Shown here one piece after another: positions 38,644 to 47,279 of a stretch of 64,000 bases of DNA. The notes beneath the pieces are model-generated. The model saw nothing but the letters and a program-made list of their open reading frames with translations. It ran no database searches and was not told the origin of the DNA. Within the stretch, counting starts at the first letter, position 1. Each line of letters opens with the position of its first letter. The DNA comes from Janthinobacterium sp. UMAB-56 (GTDB lineage Bacteria; Pseudomonadota; Gammaproteobacteria; Burkholderiales; Burkholderiaceae_D). The position numbers were made by a program, and so were the translations under genes. Where the stretch lies: the NCBI RefSeq assembly GCF_900095265.1, contig NZ_LT607654.1, forward strand, positions 263,535-327,534. The letters run 5' to 3'.

Positions 38644-39735
38644 ATGACCATTAAAGATATAGCACGCCGCGATTTCCTGAAGACTGCTGGCAGCGGCATG
38701 GCCGTGCTGGGCAGCCTTTCCATTGCCGCTAGCGCCACGTTCGCTGCCGAAAACAAGCCCGTGCCGGATATGTCCAACAACGCCGACAACTTCTACAGGA
38801 GCGCCACAGTCATTACGCGCAAGGTCAGTTTCAGCAACCAGTACCAGATGCAGGTCGTCGGCGATTTGTTCATGCCCGAGGATCTCAACGGCAATGCCAG
38901 GCATCCCGCGATCATCATCGGCCACCCGATGGGCGCGGTAAAGGAGCAAAGCTCGAATCTGTACGCGCAGAAACTGGCCGAACAGGGTTTCGTCACCCTG
39001 GCCATCGATCAGTCGTACTGGGGCGAAAGCGCAGGCCAGCCGCGCAACGCCGTGGCGCCGGACATCTACGCAGAAGCCTTCAGCGCGGCGCTGGATTATC
39101 TGGGTAGCCAGCTATTCGTCGACAGGGAACGGATCGGTGTTCTCGGCATTTGCGGCAGTGGCAGTTTCGTCATCAGTGCCGCCAAGATCGATCCGCGCAT
39201 GAAAGCGATTGCCACCGTCAGCATGTATGACATGGGCGCCGCCAACCGCGATGCCCTGAACCACTCGCAGACGCTTGAGCAACGCCAGCAGATCATTGCC
39301 GCAGCGGCGCAACAGCGCTATGTGGAATTTACCGGTGGCGCCATCAAGTACACCGGCGGAACCGTGCACCAGCTGGACGCCAATACGCATCGGATCCAGC
39401 GCGAGTTCTACGACTTTTATCGCACCGAGCGCGGCGAGTTCACCCCGGCAGGCTCGTCGCGCGAACTGACGACGCAACCGACGCTGACCAGCAACGTCAA
39501 ATTCATGAACTTTTATCCGTTCAATGACATCGAGTCAATTTCCCCACGTCCCATGCTGTTCATCACGGGCGATCAGGCACACTCCCGGGAATTCAGCGAA
39601 GAGGCCTATCGGCTTGCGGCCCAGCCCAAGGAACTGCTCATGATTCCAGGCGCCGGGCACGTCGATCTGTATGACAGAGTGAAACTCATCCCCTGGGAGA
39701 AGCTGCAAGCATTCTTCCACAAGAGTCTGGCATAG
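38644..39735 (+). CDS. Tat-exported alpha/beta hydrolase
   Basis: A 363-residue alpha/beta hydrolase. The N-terminus carries the twin-arginine motif ARRDFLKTAG and a hydrophobic stretch to about residue 34, so it should be folded and then exported to the periplasm. The nucleophile elbow is GICGSG, with Cys in the nucleophile position as in dienelactone hydrolases; the acid is in ITGDQAHS and the His in GAGHVDLYD. The substrate is unknown. It leads a plus-strand run with an MFS gene nine bases later and a cyclophilin-like gene, divergent from a LysR regulator. Confidence 0.85.
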   Translation: MTIKDIARRDFLKTAGSGMAVLGSLSIAASATFAAENKPVPDMSNNADNFYRSATVITRKVSFSNQYQMQVVGDLFMPEDLNGNARHPAIIIGHPMGAVKEQSSNLYAQKLAEQGFVTLAIDQSYWGESAGQPRNAVAPDIYAEAFSAALDYLGSQLFVDRERIGVLGICGSGSFVISAAKIDPRMKAIATVSMYDMGAANRDALNHSQTLEQRQQIIAAAAQQRYVEFTGGAIKYTGGTVHQLDANTHRIQREFYDFYRTERGEFTPAGSSRELTTQPTLTSNVKFMNFYPFNDIESISPRPMLFITGDQAHSREFSEEAYRLAAQPKELLMIPGAGHVDLYDRVKLIPWEKLQAFFHKSLA

Positions 39736-39744
39736 GCGCGTCCC

Positions 39745-40944
39745 ATGACAGCACCAATTAGCAGCACCGGCCCAGTTGGCGTGCAGGGGCACCAGGCAGC
39801 CATGTGGGGCGGTGTCTTCGCAATGACGCTGTGCGTTTTCGCGCTGATCGCCTCGGAGTTCATGCCCGTCAGCCTGCTGACGCCCATGGCCAGGGACCTG
39901 CTGGTCAGCGAAGGCCTGACAGGACGGGGAATTGCGATCTCCGGGGCATGCGCCGTGCTCACCAGCCTGTCGATTTCGACCATTGCTGGCAGCATGGACC
40001 GCAAGACGCTGTTGCTGGGGCTGACCGCACTGATGGCCGCCTCCGGCGCCGTCGTCGCGATGGCGCCGAACTACTTTCTGTATATGCTGGGACGTGCGCT
40101 GATCGGCGTGGTGGTCGGTGGATTCTGGTCCTTGTCGGCGGCTACCGCGATACGCCTGGTGCCTTCCCATCAGGTGCCGCGTGCCCTGGCCATTTTCAAT
40201 GGGGGCAATGCGCTGGCCACCGTCGTCGCCGCGCCCCTGGGCAGTTACCTCGGGGCCATCATCGGATGGCGTGGCGCTTTCTTTTGCTTGGTGCCGGTAG
40301 CCTTGATCGCCTTTGTATGGCAGTGGCTCAGCCTGCCTTCCATGCGGCCCCAGGCTGGCCAGGCAGGCGGCCGCAACGCCTTCAGACTGCTTCGGGATCC
40401 GAAGGTTGCCCTGGGCATGCTGGCTGTCGGCACGTTTTTCATGGGTCAATTCGCCTTATTTACCTATTTGCGCCCCTTCCTTGAAAACGTGACACGCGTT
40501 GACATCTCCACCTTGTCGCTGATACTGCTGGCAATTGGCATTGGCGGCTTTATTGGCACCACCGTGATCAGCAAGTTCCTGAAATGGAATTTTTCCCGCA
40601 CGCTGGTGGCCATTCCCATCCTAATGGCACTGATCGCCGTGGCGCTGCCCCTCTTTGGCAGCAAGGTCGCTGCCGTGACTGTCCTGCTGGCAATCTGGGG
40701 CGTTGTGGCCACCGCTGCACCGGTGGGTTGGTGGTCCTGGCTGGCAAGCACGCTACCGCGGGATGCAGAGGCGGGTGGCGGGCTGATGGTGGCCGTCGTG
40801 CAACTCGCCATCGCCTTCGGTTCCACGATCGGCGGTGTGCTGTTCGACAGGAGTGGATACCAGAGCACGTTTATCGCCAGCGCGGCCGTACTGCTGCTGG
40901 CTGCCTTCCTGACCTCGCGCGCACTGGCGCTGCGGGCAAGCTGA
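39745..40944 (+). CDS. MFS transporter, NepI/AraJ-like drug:H+ antiporter
   Basis: A 399-residue MFS efflux protein with about twelve membrane segments. It resembles E. coli NepI (purine ribonucleoside efflux) through EFMPVSLLTPMARDL, ALIGVVVGGFWSLSAATAIR and VPVGW-type motifs (here APVGWWSWLAS). It should export a small hydrophilic or toxic compound in exchange for protons. The ATG at 39745 has only a weak ribosome site, so translation may depend on the upstream hydrolase gene nine bases away. The exported molecule may be a product of that hydrolase, by inference. Confidence 0.86.
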   Translation: MTAPISSTGPVGVQGHQAAMWGGVFAMTLCVFALIASEFMPVSLLTPMARDLLVSEGLTGRGIAISGACAVLTSLSISTIAGSMDRKTLLLGLTALMAASGAVVAMAPNYFLYMLGRALIGVVVGGFWSLSAATAIRLVPSHQVPRALAIFNGGNALATVVAAPLGSYLGAIIGWRGAFFCLVPVALIAFVWQWLSLPSMRPQAGQAGGRNAFRLLRDPKVALGMLAVGTFFMGQFALFTYLRPFLENVTRVDISTLSLILLAIGIGGFIGTTVISKFLKWNFSRTLVAIPILMALIAVALPLFGSKVAAVTVLLAIWGVVATAAPVGWWSWLASTLPRDAEAGGGLMVAVVQLAIAFGSTIGGVLFDRSGYQSTFIASAAVLLLAAFLTSRALALRAS

Positions 40945-40970
40945 GCCATTTGTCTATGAAGGAGCAAGCA

Positions 40971-41528
40971 ATGATCACGCGCAAGCCAGCGGTTCGTCAA
41001 GGCGCTCAGCATCCGGTGGCCAGCAAAAGCGAGCGCCGCCCGTCTGGCCGCCCGCATGGACTGGTCCTCTTGCAAGACTTGCTCGTTTTCGGCGCTTGCG
41101 AAGCCCGGCAGCAATCCACCTACGTTCCATGCGATATTGCCGCAGTTGCGGTTGCAGCATCCCTGCAGCCCGAAGCGTCACGCATCTGGATGATCGTTGG
41201 AGAACGTCGCTTCGTCGTCACCTTGTCAGGCAACGCGACCGGGCAAGCCTTTGCCGAGCTGCTGCCGCTGACGCTGGATATGGCCGAACTCAACGGTAAC
41301 GAAAAGCATGCAGATCTGCCGACCGCGCTGCCTGCCGACGCGACTCAGCCAGGCATGATCCACAATGGGGACCTCATGCTGTACGGTTCAAAGACCGTGG
41401 TTGTTTTCTACAAGGCATTCACGTCGCCCTACTCCTATTCGCACATCGGCCGCGTGGCCGATCCTGCGGGACTGGTCCATGCGCTGGGGCAGCAAAGTGT
41501 TCGGCTTTCGTTTCTCAAATACAAATAA
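40971..41528 (+). CDS. Cyclophilin-like fold protein
   Basis: A 185-residue protein whose C-terminal 115 residues match the bacterial cyclophilin-like domain: AFAELLPLTLDMAELNGNEK, then MIHNGDLMLYGSKTVVVFYK and YSYSHIGRVADPAGL. Such proteins lack the proline isomerase active site and have no settled function. The ATG at 40971 follows AAGGAG by seven bases. The first 70 residues are odd: the stretch LLQDLLVFGACEA looks like a worn signal or lipobox segment preceded by about 30 charged residues, so the leader may have been altered. It is third in the hydrolase/MFS run. Confidence 0.75.
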   Translation: MITRKPAVRQGAQHPVASKSERRPSGRPHGLVLLQDLLVFGACEARQQSTYVPCDIAAVAVAASLQPEASRIWMIVGERRFVVTLSGNATGQAFAELLPLTLDMAELNGNEKHADLPTALPADATQPGMIHNGDLMLYGSKTVVVFYKAFTSPYSYSHIGRVADPAGLVHALGQQSVRLSFLKYK

Positions 41529-41638
41529 TACCCCGCCAAGATAAGGGGTGCGCCTGCGTCCCATTCGATCTGCGCGATGATTGCGTTACAAAGCAATGCG
41601 TATGCCTCTTCAGTTGTTCTGAAACACTTCCAGGCAAA

Positions 41639-42178
41639 TCACAGCGCTGACTTCATTGCCGTAAACAGCTTGACCGTCGTGTTGTAATACGCTGAACTCA
41701 ATCCCTCGTAGCGCATGCCGATTCGTTCACAAACCCTGACAGACGCAATATTCTCAGGATAGGTGACCGCAACCACTCGTTCAAGGCCTTCGCTGTATGC
41801 ATGCTGTAGTAGTGCTGCTGCACTTTCGGATGCAAAGCCCCTGCCCCATGCCTTTGGGTGAAGATGCCATCCAATTTCTGTGTCGTCGGGTGAGCATGAT
41901 GCATTGTTTTCGAATGAAAATGGAATCGGCTTTAAAAATGCGGTACCAAGCAAGGCTCCTGAATCTTTGGCTGTAATGGCCCAAATACCGTTGATCTCAT
42001 GCCGCAGACTTTGCCACTGAAGGATTTTTTCCTCCGCCTCTGCTCGGCATGCCAGTACGCGGGGGGAGAATCCGATGAAGCGTTGGACCTTCCATCGAGA
42101 ATACATGTCGAAAACGAACTCTACATCATCCAGCGTCCATGGACGTAGTATGAGCCGATCGGTGGTATGGGATTTCAT
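41639..42178 (-). CDS. GNAT acetyltransferase, RimJ/RimL type
   Basis: A 179-residue GNAT enzyme of the RimJ/RimL-like group. It shows the N-terminal TDRLILRPWTLDDVEFVF, the substrate-side EIGWHLHPKAWGRGFASE with the acetyl-CoA loop, and the late VRVCERIGMRYEG. It may modify a protein N-terminus or a small molecule. It starts 12 bases after a P-loop kinase gene on the same strand, so both are probably one operon. The GC content is lower than in core genes, consistent with acquisition. Confidence 0.85.
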   Translation of the reverse strand: MKSHTTDRLILRPWTLDDVEFVFDMYSRWKVQRFIGFSPRVLACRAEAEEKILQWQSLRHEINGIWAITAKDSGALLGTAFLKPIPFSFENNASCSPDDTEIGWHLHPKAWGRGFASESAAALLQHAYSEGLERVVAVTYPENIASVRVCERIGMRYEGLSSAYYNTTVKLFTAMKSAL

Positions 42179-42190
42179 AAGGTATTTCTT

Positions 42191-42751
42191 CTAACTGAAG
42201 CGTATCTGATTGTCGGCTGGTAGGGCTGTGCCTGTTGCACAGCCAACAACGGAAAGAACCTTCTCTGCTATTTCATGTGGCGAGCTCCCGGCGCATTCAA
42301 TCACCGTGTCATCCACATTTGCATAGCGAAGAATTAAATCGAGCTCAAGGCTTCGTTGCAGATGCCAATGAAGCGCTTTCGAGTCGTTCTGATGCCGTGC
42401 CTGCAAGCGCTGCCCTATCACTTCGGATGGGGCCATGAGCCGAAAGATGAAGAGCGGCTGGCCTCGCAGGGCTGCACGGTAACGCGCCGCGCTATTTACG
42501 TTCTCAATGACCCCGGCTATCACCAAGTATTGCGCCCCAGCACGTTCAAAGTTGGCGGCAAGTGCTGCCAGGTTCAATAGCTCAATTTCCAGGTTGAACG
42601 GATCGCGTGCCGACGCGGGCCAATACTGCCGAATACTGTCCAGATCAATGACTGCATGGGGCGTACTGCGCGCGGCAAGGCATGCCCCCAAGTGTTCGGC
42701 GGTGGTTGATTTCCCGACACCAACGGTACCGTTGAGGAAAATTGATTTCAT
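42191..42751 (-). CDS. P-loop kinase / NTPase
   Basis: A 186-residue P-loop protein with a Walker A GTVGVGKST at residues 8-16 and a fold like shikimate, gluconate or APS kinases. DLDSIRQYWP gives the DxD-type acidic stretch, and RLQARHQND resembles the lid. It probably phosphorylates a small molecule. It is co-directional with a GNAT gene 12 bases downstream; kinase plus acetyltransferase pairs are common among drug- or toxin-modifying genes, but no specific substrate is shown here. Confidence 0.8.
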   Translation of the reverse strand: MKSIFLNGTVGVGKSTTAEHLGACLAARSTPHAVIDLDSIRQYWPASARDPFNLEIELLNLAALAANFERAGAQYLVIAGVIENVNSAARYRAALRGQPLFIFRLMAPSEVIGQRLQARHQNDSKALHWHLQRSLELDLILRYANVDDTVIECAGSSPHEIAEKVLSVVGCATGTALPADNQIRFS

Positions 42752-42793
42752 ATTCTCTTTTCTAAAAATTAATACGCGACTGACGCCTAACCA

Positions 42794-44065
42794 TTAGGAC
42801 GCCAAGCGCGCCCCCCATAAGTGCTGACTAGCATCAAGAAGAAATTCATCTTGATAGCGGCCTGCAGTTAAAGACAGACCGATTGGAACTCCATCGACCT
42901 GGGCCAGCGGGAGGGTTATTTCTGGCAATCTGGCAACACCCGCGAAGGACGTAACAGCCATGGTCCGGTCGTAATAGTCGAGAACGGCGGGAAGGTTTTC
43001 GCCAGTTAATGTGCCCTTCTTCGGTGCCAATACTGGTGCAGTGGGGTAACAGAAAACATCGCCCGGCTTAGTGAAAGCAGCGATTCGGGTAAAGAGGTTC
43101 TCGCACAGGTTCAAGCCGTCACTCAGGGTACTGCGATCATAGTCTTCGACATTCCGATATCCAGCCTGGAAATTTGGTCCTAGCTCGGGTTGATTTGCAC
43201 GAATCCAGCCACCTATCGCATTGCCCACCTCTACCGTCTGCAGAACGCGTAGCGCTTTCTTGTTGCATGACATCAAGTCCAGGTCCAGCCCTGTTATGTC
43301 GCGCAACGTAATCGAAGAAACGGTGATGTCAGTGCGGTTGCGTAGGTAAGCAAGATGTTCAGATAGCGCAGCTTGGATAGCAGGATCGGCCAGCTTAAAG
43401 GCATCTTCCAATAGATACACATTTTTAACCGTTGGGGATGTTACATTTTGGCTGCGAAGAAGCACGCGCATTGCTTTGCGCAGAATGGGTAGACTTCGAG
43501 CCAATACACCGACGGTACTTACACTCGGTGCAAAAGGAAGCACGCCGGCTTCGGAAATGCGGTGTAAACTTGGACGCATCCCAAATACTCCGCAAAGGCT
43601 GGCTGGAACTCGAATAGATCCACCGCAGTCAGTACCAAGTGCAAAATCCACCAGTTCGCAGGCGACCGCTGATGCCGAACCACTAGATGAGCCCCCAGGA
43701 ATTCGATCAGGTGCACGCGGATTCAATGGGGTGCCAAAGAAGTGGCTCTCCCCATCCAGGCTGTAGGTAAATTCATCGGCCACGGTTTTTCCGACGCAGT
43801 GAGCGCCGACCGCCAACAACTGTTCAACACAAACCGCGTGAAATGCTGAAGGCGGATGCACATCACGCCAGGGTTTACTGCCATACGAGGTCAGGCGGTC
43901 ACAGATGTCGATGTTATCTTTGACAGCGAATCGCAAGCCATCCAAAGTGCCAGGCGCATAGGGCTTAAGTTCAAATTCTTCCACAAAGGCGCCGCTGGCT
44001 TGCAACTGACTTTTATCAAAGCCGTCCTGAATACACGAAAATGCGGCGGGTACACGTTGATTCAT
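42794..44065 (-). CDS. Amidase, amidase-signature family
   Basis: A 423-residue amidase-signature hydrolase. The Ser-cisSer-Lys triad is visible: Lys49 in FAVKDNID, the cis-Ser in PGGSSSGSASAVA (126-130), and nucleophile Ser150 in GTDCGGSIRVPA. It hydrolyses an amide to acid and ammonia in the cytoplasm. The nearest partner on the same strand is a flavin amine oxidase, the pairing seen in the indole-3-acetamide route, but the sequence alone does not fix the substrate. Codon use and GC are lower than in the flanking core: one 60-base line inside it (43441-43500) has 30 G or C. Confidence 0.9.
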   Translation of the reverse strand: MNQRVPAAFSCIQDGFDKSQLQASGAFVEEFELKPYAPGTLDGLRFAVKDNIDICDRLTSYGSKPWRDVHPPSAFHAVCVEQLLAVGAHCVGKTVADEFTYSLDGESHFFGTPLNPRAPDRIPGGSSSGSASAVACELVDFALGTDCGGSIRVPASLCGVFGMRPSLHRISEAGVLPFAPSVSTVGVLARSLPILRKAMRVLLRSQNVTSPTVKNVYLLEDAFKLADPAIQAALSEHLAYLRNRTDITVSSITLRDITGLDLDLMSCNKKALRVLQTVEVGNAIGGWIRANQPELGPNFQAGYRNVEDYDRSTLSDGLNLCENLFTRIAAFTKPGDVFCYPTAPVLAPKKGTLTGENLPAVLDYYDRTMAVTSFAGVARLPEITLPLAQVDGVPIGLSLTAGRYQDEFLLDASQHLWGARLAS

Positions 44066-44218
44066 AGGGTGTTTTTAGTCTGAGAAAAGTCTACGAAAAC
44101 AGGCGCTGTCAATTGGTGCGTGACGACGTCTAGCAAAGGTACTGATCACCGAGAACAAGGTGGTAGTCGGCACCGGATTCCCGACGCTTGTCACCGATAG
44201 TCCGTTTTTTGCATTTCA

Positions 44219-45565
44219 CTATCCCGGGGGATCGTAGTTAATTGCTGATAATTGCACCCCAGGAGCGCTAACCAACCTCTGTGCCTCGCGAAGACCCGAG
44301 ATGTAGGCCCCGTCAACATAGCCGAAACGTTGCATGGAAGTCGCCTCGCCGGCGAAGAGAATACGACCTACGGGTTCGCCTAGCGACTGCAAATCCTCAA
44401 TTGTAGAAACGGGAGACAAATGTGTATACGCGCCGCGACTACAGGGATCGCCAGACCAATTGCTCTGATGGACGGCCGTAGGTCTCGGTATTTCACAAGC
44501 AAAGGCGGTAGCGAGTGCCGCTAAAGCCATCGCGAGCGCTGCATCGGGGCTGAAGTCAGCTAATGCAAGGGCTGGCGGGCCTGCGATGTGCGCGACCAAG
44601 GTCGGTCGACCGGCGGTTGAGGTTACATCAATCCAGTACGGGAAAACTGGGTGATCCCGAATGAATACACCACTGGGACTAGCGTTCCCAATTTTCCAAA
44701 ATGCCTGCTCGAATTGGAGAATAAGTTTTTCGAATGCCCCGAAACCCAGCTGCTCGATGGCTCTCTTTTTTGCCGCTGGCAAGTCCGGCGAAAAACGGAT
44801 GCCACCAGCCTTCAGGACGCCCAGCGGCACGCTGATCACCGCATGCGACCCCCGCTCTACGCGCCCGTCGGTGCAGCGTACTGTAACGCCTTCAGTAGTT
44901 TGCCGCACCTCACTGACGAGCGCGTCGCAGTATATTTCCAAACCATCGGCAAGACGAGCAAGCATCTTGCTGTAACCGCCCACGATGCGGTGATCTCCCC
45001 CGCAGAACCCTGCATCCAAGGCGTAATTGGCAATGGAAATATCTTCTGCATGACAAGCTAAATCAGCCTGAAACCCAGTGTATACAACAAAGCGCACCCA
45101 CGCCCGTAGAGATGGATCGGTGATTGAGCGTAGTCGCAATTCGAGCAATTCGGCGACGTTCTGTGTGGGCGCATATTTAAACGCCAACTGCGTCAGTTCC
45201 GCCTCAATCTCATCGGCAAGCTGCATAACACGATCACGCTCCAGCGTATCTAACACTTCCCCGTGCAAGCCTGCCAGCCGCATCTCCGAAAAAATGTCGC
45301 TCAGCGCAAACCGGCGTTGTTCGATGGAAAGAAAGTTGGCCAGGTCGGTCAAAGGATTACCGATCGGTGCATGAATCCAGGCGCCCCCCGCCTCTACACT
45401 GGCACCCAGGCCGGGCAGCGTGCGCGTACGCCCACCGATCTGCGAGCGCCCTTCCAACACCAGCACTTCCACACCGCAAGTTTGCAGTGAATTCGCGGCA
45501 GCAATACCCGAAAACCCTGCTCCCACGATAATCACCCGAGTGACGGGATCTTGAACTTTCGCCAC
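44219..45565 (-). CDS. Flavin amine oxidase (polyamine/amino-acid oxidase-like)
   Basis: A 448-residue FAD amine oxidase. The dinucleotide motif VIIVGAGFSGIAAANSL is at about residues 11-27, followed by GRSQIGGRTRT, and the C-terminal FAD motif GRILFAGEATSMQRFGYVDG is standard for monoamine or polyamine oxidases. It would oxidise an amine to an aldehyde or imine with release of H2O2. The start is GTG at 45565; no strong ribosome site is visible. It precedes the amidase by 153 bases of spacer. Low GC suggests transfer. Tryptophan 2-monooxygenase is possible but the protein is shorter than classic IaaM. Confidence 0.85.
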   Translation of the reverse strand: MAKVQDPVTRVIIVGAGFSGIAAANSLQTCGVEVLVLEGRSQIGGRTRTLPGLGASVEAGGAWIHAPIGNPLTDLANFLSIEQRRFALSDIFSEMRLAGLHGEVLDTLERDRVMQLADEIEAELTQLAFKYAPTQNVAELLELRLRSITDPSLRAWVRFVVYTGFQADLACHAEDISIANYALDAGFCGGDHRIVGGYSKMLARLADGLEIYCDALVSEVRQTTEGVTVRCTDGRVERGSHAVISVPLGVLKAGGIRFSPDLPAAKKRAIEQLGFGAFEKLILQFEQAFWKIGNASPSGVFIRDHPVFPYWIDVTSTAGRPTLVAHIAGPPALALADFSPDAALAMALAALATAFACEIPRPTAVHQSNWSGDPCSRGAYTHLSPVSTIEDLQSLGEPVGRILFAGEATSMQRFGYVDGAYISGLREAQRLVSAPGVQLSAINYDPPG

Positions 45566-45637
45566 AAAGTCTTGTCCAATTGGCTCAAAGATGACTCTAT
45601 TATTGCCTAAGTTTGAAGATTTGATAATAGGGCTCCT

Positions 45638-45760
45638 TTATAAAAAGATGCCATTGAAATTACTTACTTTTAGAGCTCTGAGCCAGTCGTGGCGCACAGT
45701 GTCGTTATTGCGCTCTACGTTGGCGTTTCGTTGCGGCTGGCCTAGAGTTTGCGACACCAT
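45638..45760 (-). pseudogene. IS3-family transposase C-terminal remnant
   Basis: Forty codons on the minus strand read GQPQRNANVERNNDTVRHDW and then a short tail ending in TAA at 45638-45640. The segment matches the C-terminal end of IS3-type OrfB (pattern GKPQQNA(Y)VER(F)NRTVR(Y)DWL), which includes the third catalytic acidic residue (the Glu in VER) of the integrase core. The rest of the element, both terminal repeats and OrfA are not seen, so it is a small fragment. Confidence 0.75.
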
Positions 45761-45766
45761 ATATTG

Positions 45767-46495
45767 CTATTGTTTCCACAAAATCAGATAGCTTGTCGCT
45801 GCTTGCGCGGCGCTGCTGCGTTGTTCAACGAGTACGTAGCGTGGCGCGCCGTCAACGGACAAGCGGAATGCCTGAAGCCGGGTAGTGATGCCTATTTCCG
45901 TCAATCCCTCCTGCCCCAGCATGCGGTCCACTTCGGTGGCAGTGTAGGCAGTTGTCACGCCCGAGCCGCCAGGCTGATGCGTAGTGCGCCACAGCAAGTT
46001 GCCCGCGCTGTCAAAGCGCAGACTTTCGCTGGCCGTGTCGACCGCACAGTCGTCGAAACTGCTGTCGAATCGTTGCTCCGCCAAAGCGGCTGCTGTACTC
46101 ACTACTTCGGCGACGGCAGCCACCAGTATATGAGTGGCTTTGCGGTTATCCTTTCCGCCTAAGCCGGACATGCACAACATGGCTGCATAAGGCAAATGCT
46201 TCGCCTGCGGATGGTGGTACGCAGTAACTCCCCCGTTTAGGCCAGCCCCCCAACTTGCCCGGCCATCGGCCGCTATCGTCAGGCTGCCACGCGGCGAAAT
46301 CGTTGCTGGTGTACCTGTTGGTGCAATGCCAATACTGCCCGTGCCAGGTAGCAGCTTGGACGCGTCATGTGTGTACACCAGGTAAGGAATGGTGGATGGG
46401 AGCGTGGTTGCATCGACGCTGCCGCCGCAGGCGGACAACAGGGCGACGAGCGACGTTGGGAGCATGGCCCATGCGGCGCGGCGAGGCGGCATCAT
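45767..46495 (-). CDS. Lipoprotein of unknown function
   Basis: A 242-residue lipoprotein. The signal holds two Arg near the start, a hydrophobic stretch, and the lipobox LSAC with Cys23, so it is probably membrane-anchored. The mature part is beta-rich, with no domain I recognise. It begins ATG at 46495, overlapping the racemase stop (ATGA), so its translation is linked to that gene. The much longer in-frame reading from 46699 runs through the racemase gene and is rejected. Its role may relate to the racemase product, by inference only. Confidence 0.7.
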   Translation of the reverse strand: MMPPRRAAWAMLPTSLVALLSACGGSVDATTLPSTIPYLVYTHDASKLLPGTGSIGIAPTGTPATISPRGSLTIAADGRASWGAGLNGGVTAYHHPQAKHLPYAAMLCMSGLGGKDNRKATHILVAAVAEVVSTAAALAEQRFDSSFDDCAVDTASESLRFDSAGNLLWRTTHQPGGSGVTTAYTATEVDRMLGQEGLTEIGITTRLQAFRLSVDGAPRYVLVEQRSSAAQAATSYLILWKQ

Positions 46496-47190
46496 GCCTC
46501 GCCTTCCAGGATGAAATCGACTGCAGCGAGTGCATGTAGTTGGGTGCTGTCGAGCAGGGGCAGGTCGCTGTGTTCCTGCTGTAGCAGCAAGCTGATTTCC
46601 GTGCAGCCGAGGACGACGGCTTGTGCTCCGCGCGCGGCCAGCGCATCGATAGCGCGCAGGAAGACGGTACGTGAGCAAGTTCGCACAATGCCGGCGCACA
46701 GTTCGCTATAAATGATGTCGTGCAAGGCAGTTTGCTGTGCCTCGGGTGGTACGAGGACTTCCAGGCCGTGCCGTTCCAACCGATCGCGCAGAAAGCGTTG
46801 CTGCATGGTGAACGAGGTGCCGAGCAGGCCGACCGTACACAATCCTAGCGCCTGTGCTGCGCTGCCAACGGGATCGGCGATGTGCAGGAATGGCAATGGC
46901 GATGCCGAAGCGATTTCGTCTGCGAGCACATGCATGGTGTTGGTGCATAGCACGATGCCATCGGCGCCCCCAGCATGCAGACGTACCGTCGCATCGCGCA
47001 GGATGGTGCCGGCATCTTGCCAGCGGCCTGCATGCTGCGCTTGCGCGACGGGGCCGAAATCAACGCTGTATAGCAACACGGGCGCAGAGCGAAGCGGCCC
47101 CAGGCGGGCGCGCACGCCCTGGTTAATGATGCGGTAATATTCTGCACTGGATTCCCAGCTCATGCCGCCGATCAATCCGATTGTTCGCAT
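46492..47190 (-). CDS. Aspartate/glutamate racemase, YgeA/RacX-like
   Basis: A 232-residue amino-acid racemase of the broad-specificity type. The start TIGLIGGMSWESSAEYYR is highly characteristic; catalytic Cys are in VLCTNTMH and VLGCTEI. It should interconvert L- and D-amino acids without cofactor. The ATG at 47190 follows AGGAAA. It is coupled by a four-base overlap to a lipoprotein gene and diverges from an AraC regulator across 89 bases. A second, more distant member of the superfamily lies at 22611-23303 with a different first-Cys context. Confidence 0.9.
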   Translation of the reverse strand: MRTIGLIGGMSWESSAEYYRIINQGVRARLGPLRSAPVLLYSVDFGPVAQAQHAGRWQDAGTILRDATVRLHAGGADGIVLCTNTMHVLADEIASASPLPFLHIADPVGSAAQALGLCTVGLLGTSFTMQQRFLRDRLERHGLEVLVPPEAQQTALHDIIYSELCAGIVRTCSRTVFLRAIDALAARGAQAVVLGCTEISLLLQQEHSDLPLLDSTQLHALAAVDFILEGEA

Positions 47191-47279
47191 ATGCTTTCCT
47201 GTCGTGTGTGGTAGATGTACTGCTGTGAGCCCGGCTAGTATCTCCATTACCAACATTTTTATCTATCAGGAAATTTCAC

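Noticed and set aside
44100-44218. Spacer with repeated CACCG/GTCACCGAT-like words resembling IS21-type end regions
   Set aside because: The repeats are imperfect and no transposase or clear terminal repeat is present, so I cannot call an element.
45591-45791. Plus-strand frame across the spacer upstream of the amine oxidase
   Set aside because: The minus strand here holds a recognisable transposase remnant; the plus-strand frame has no support.
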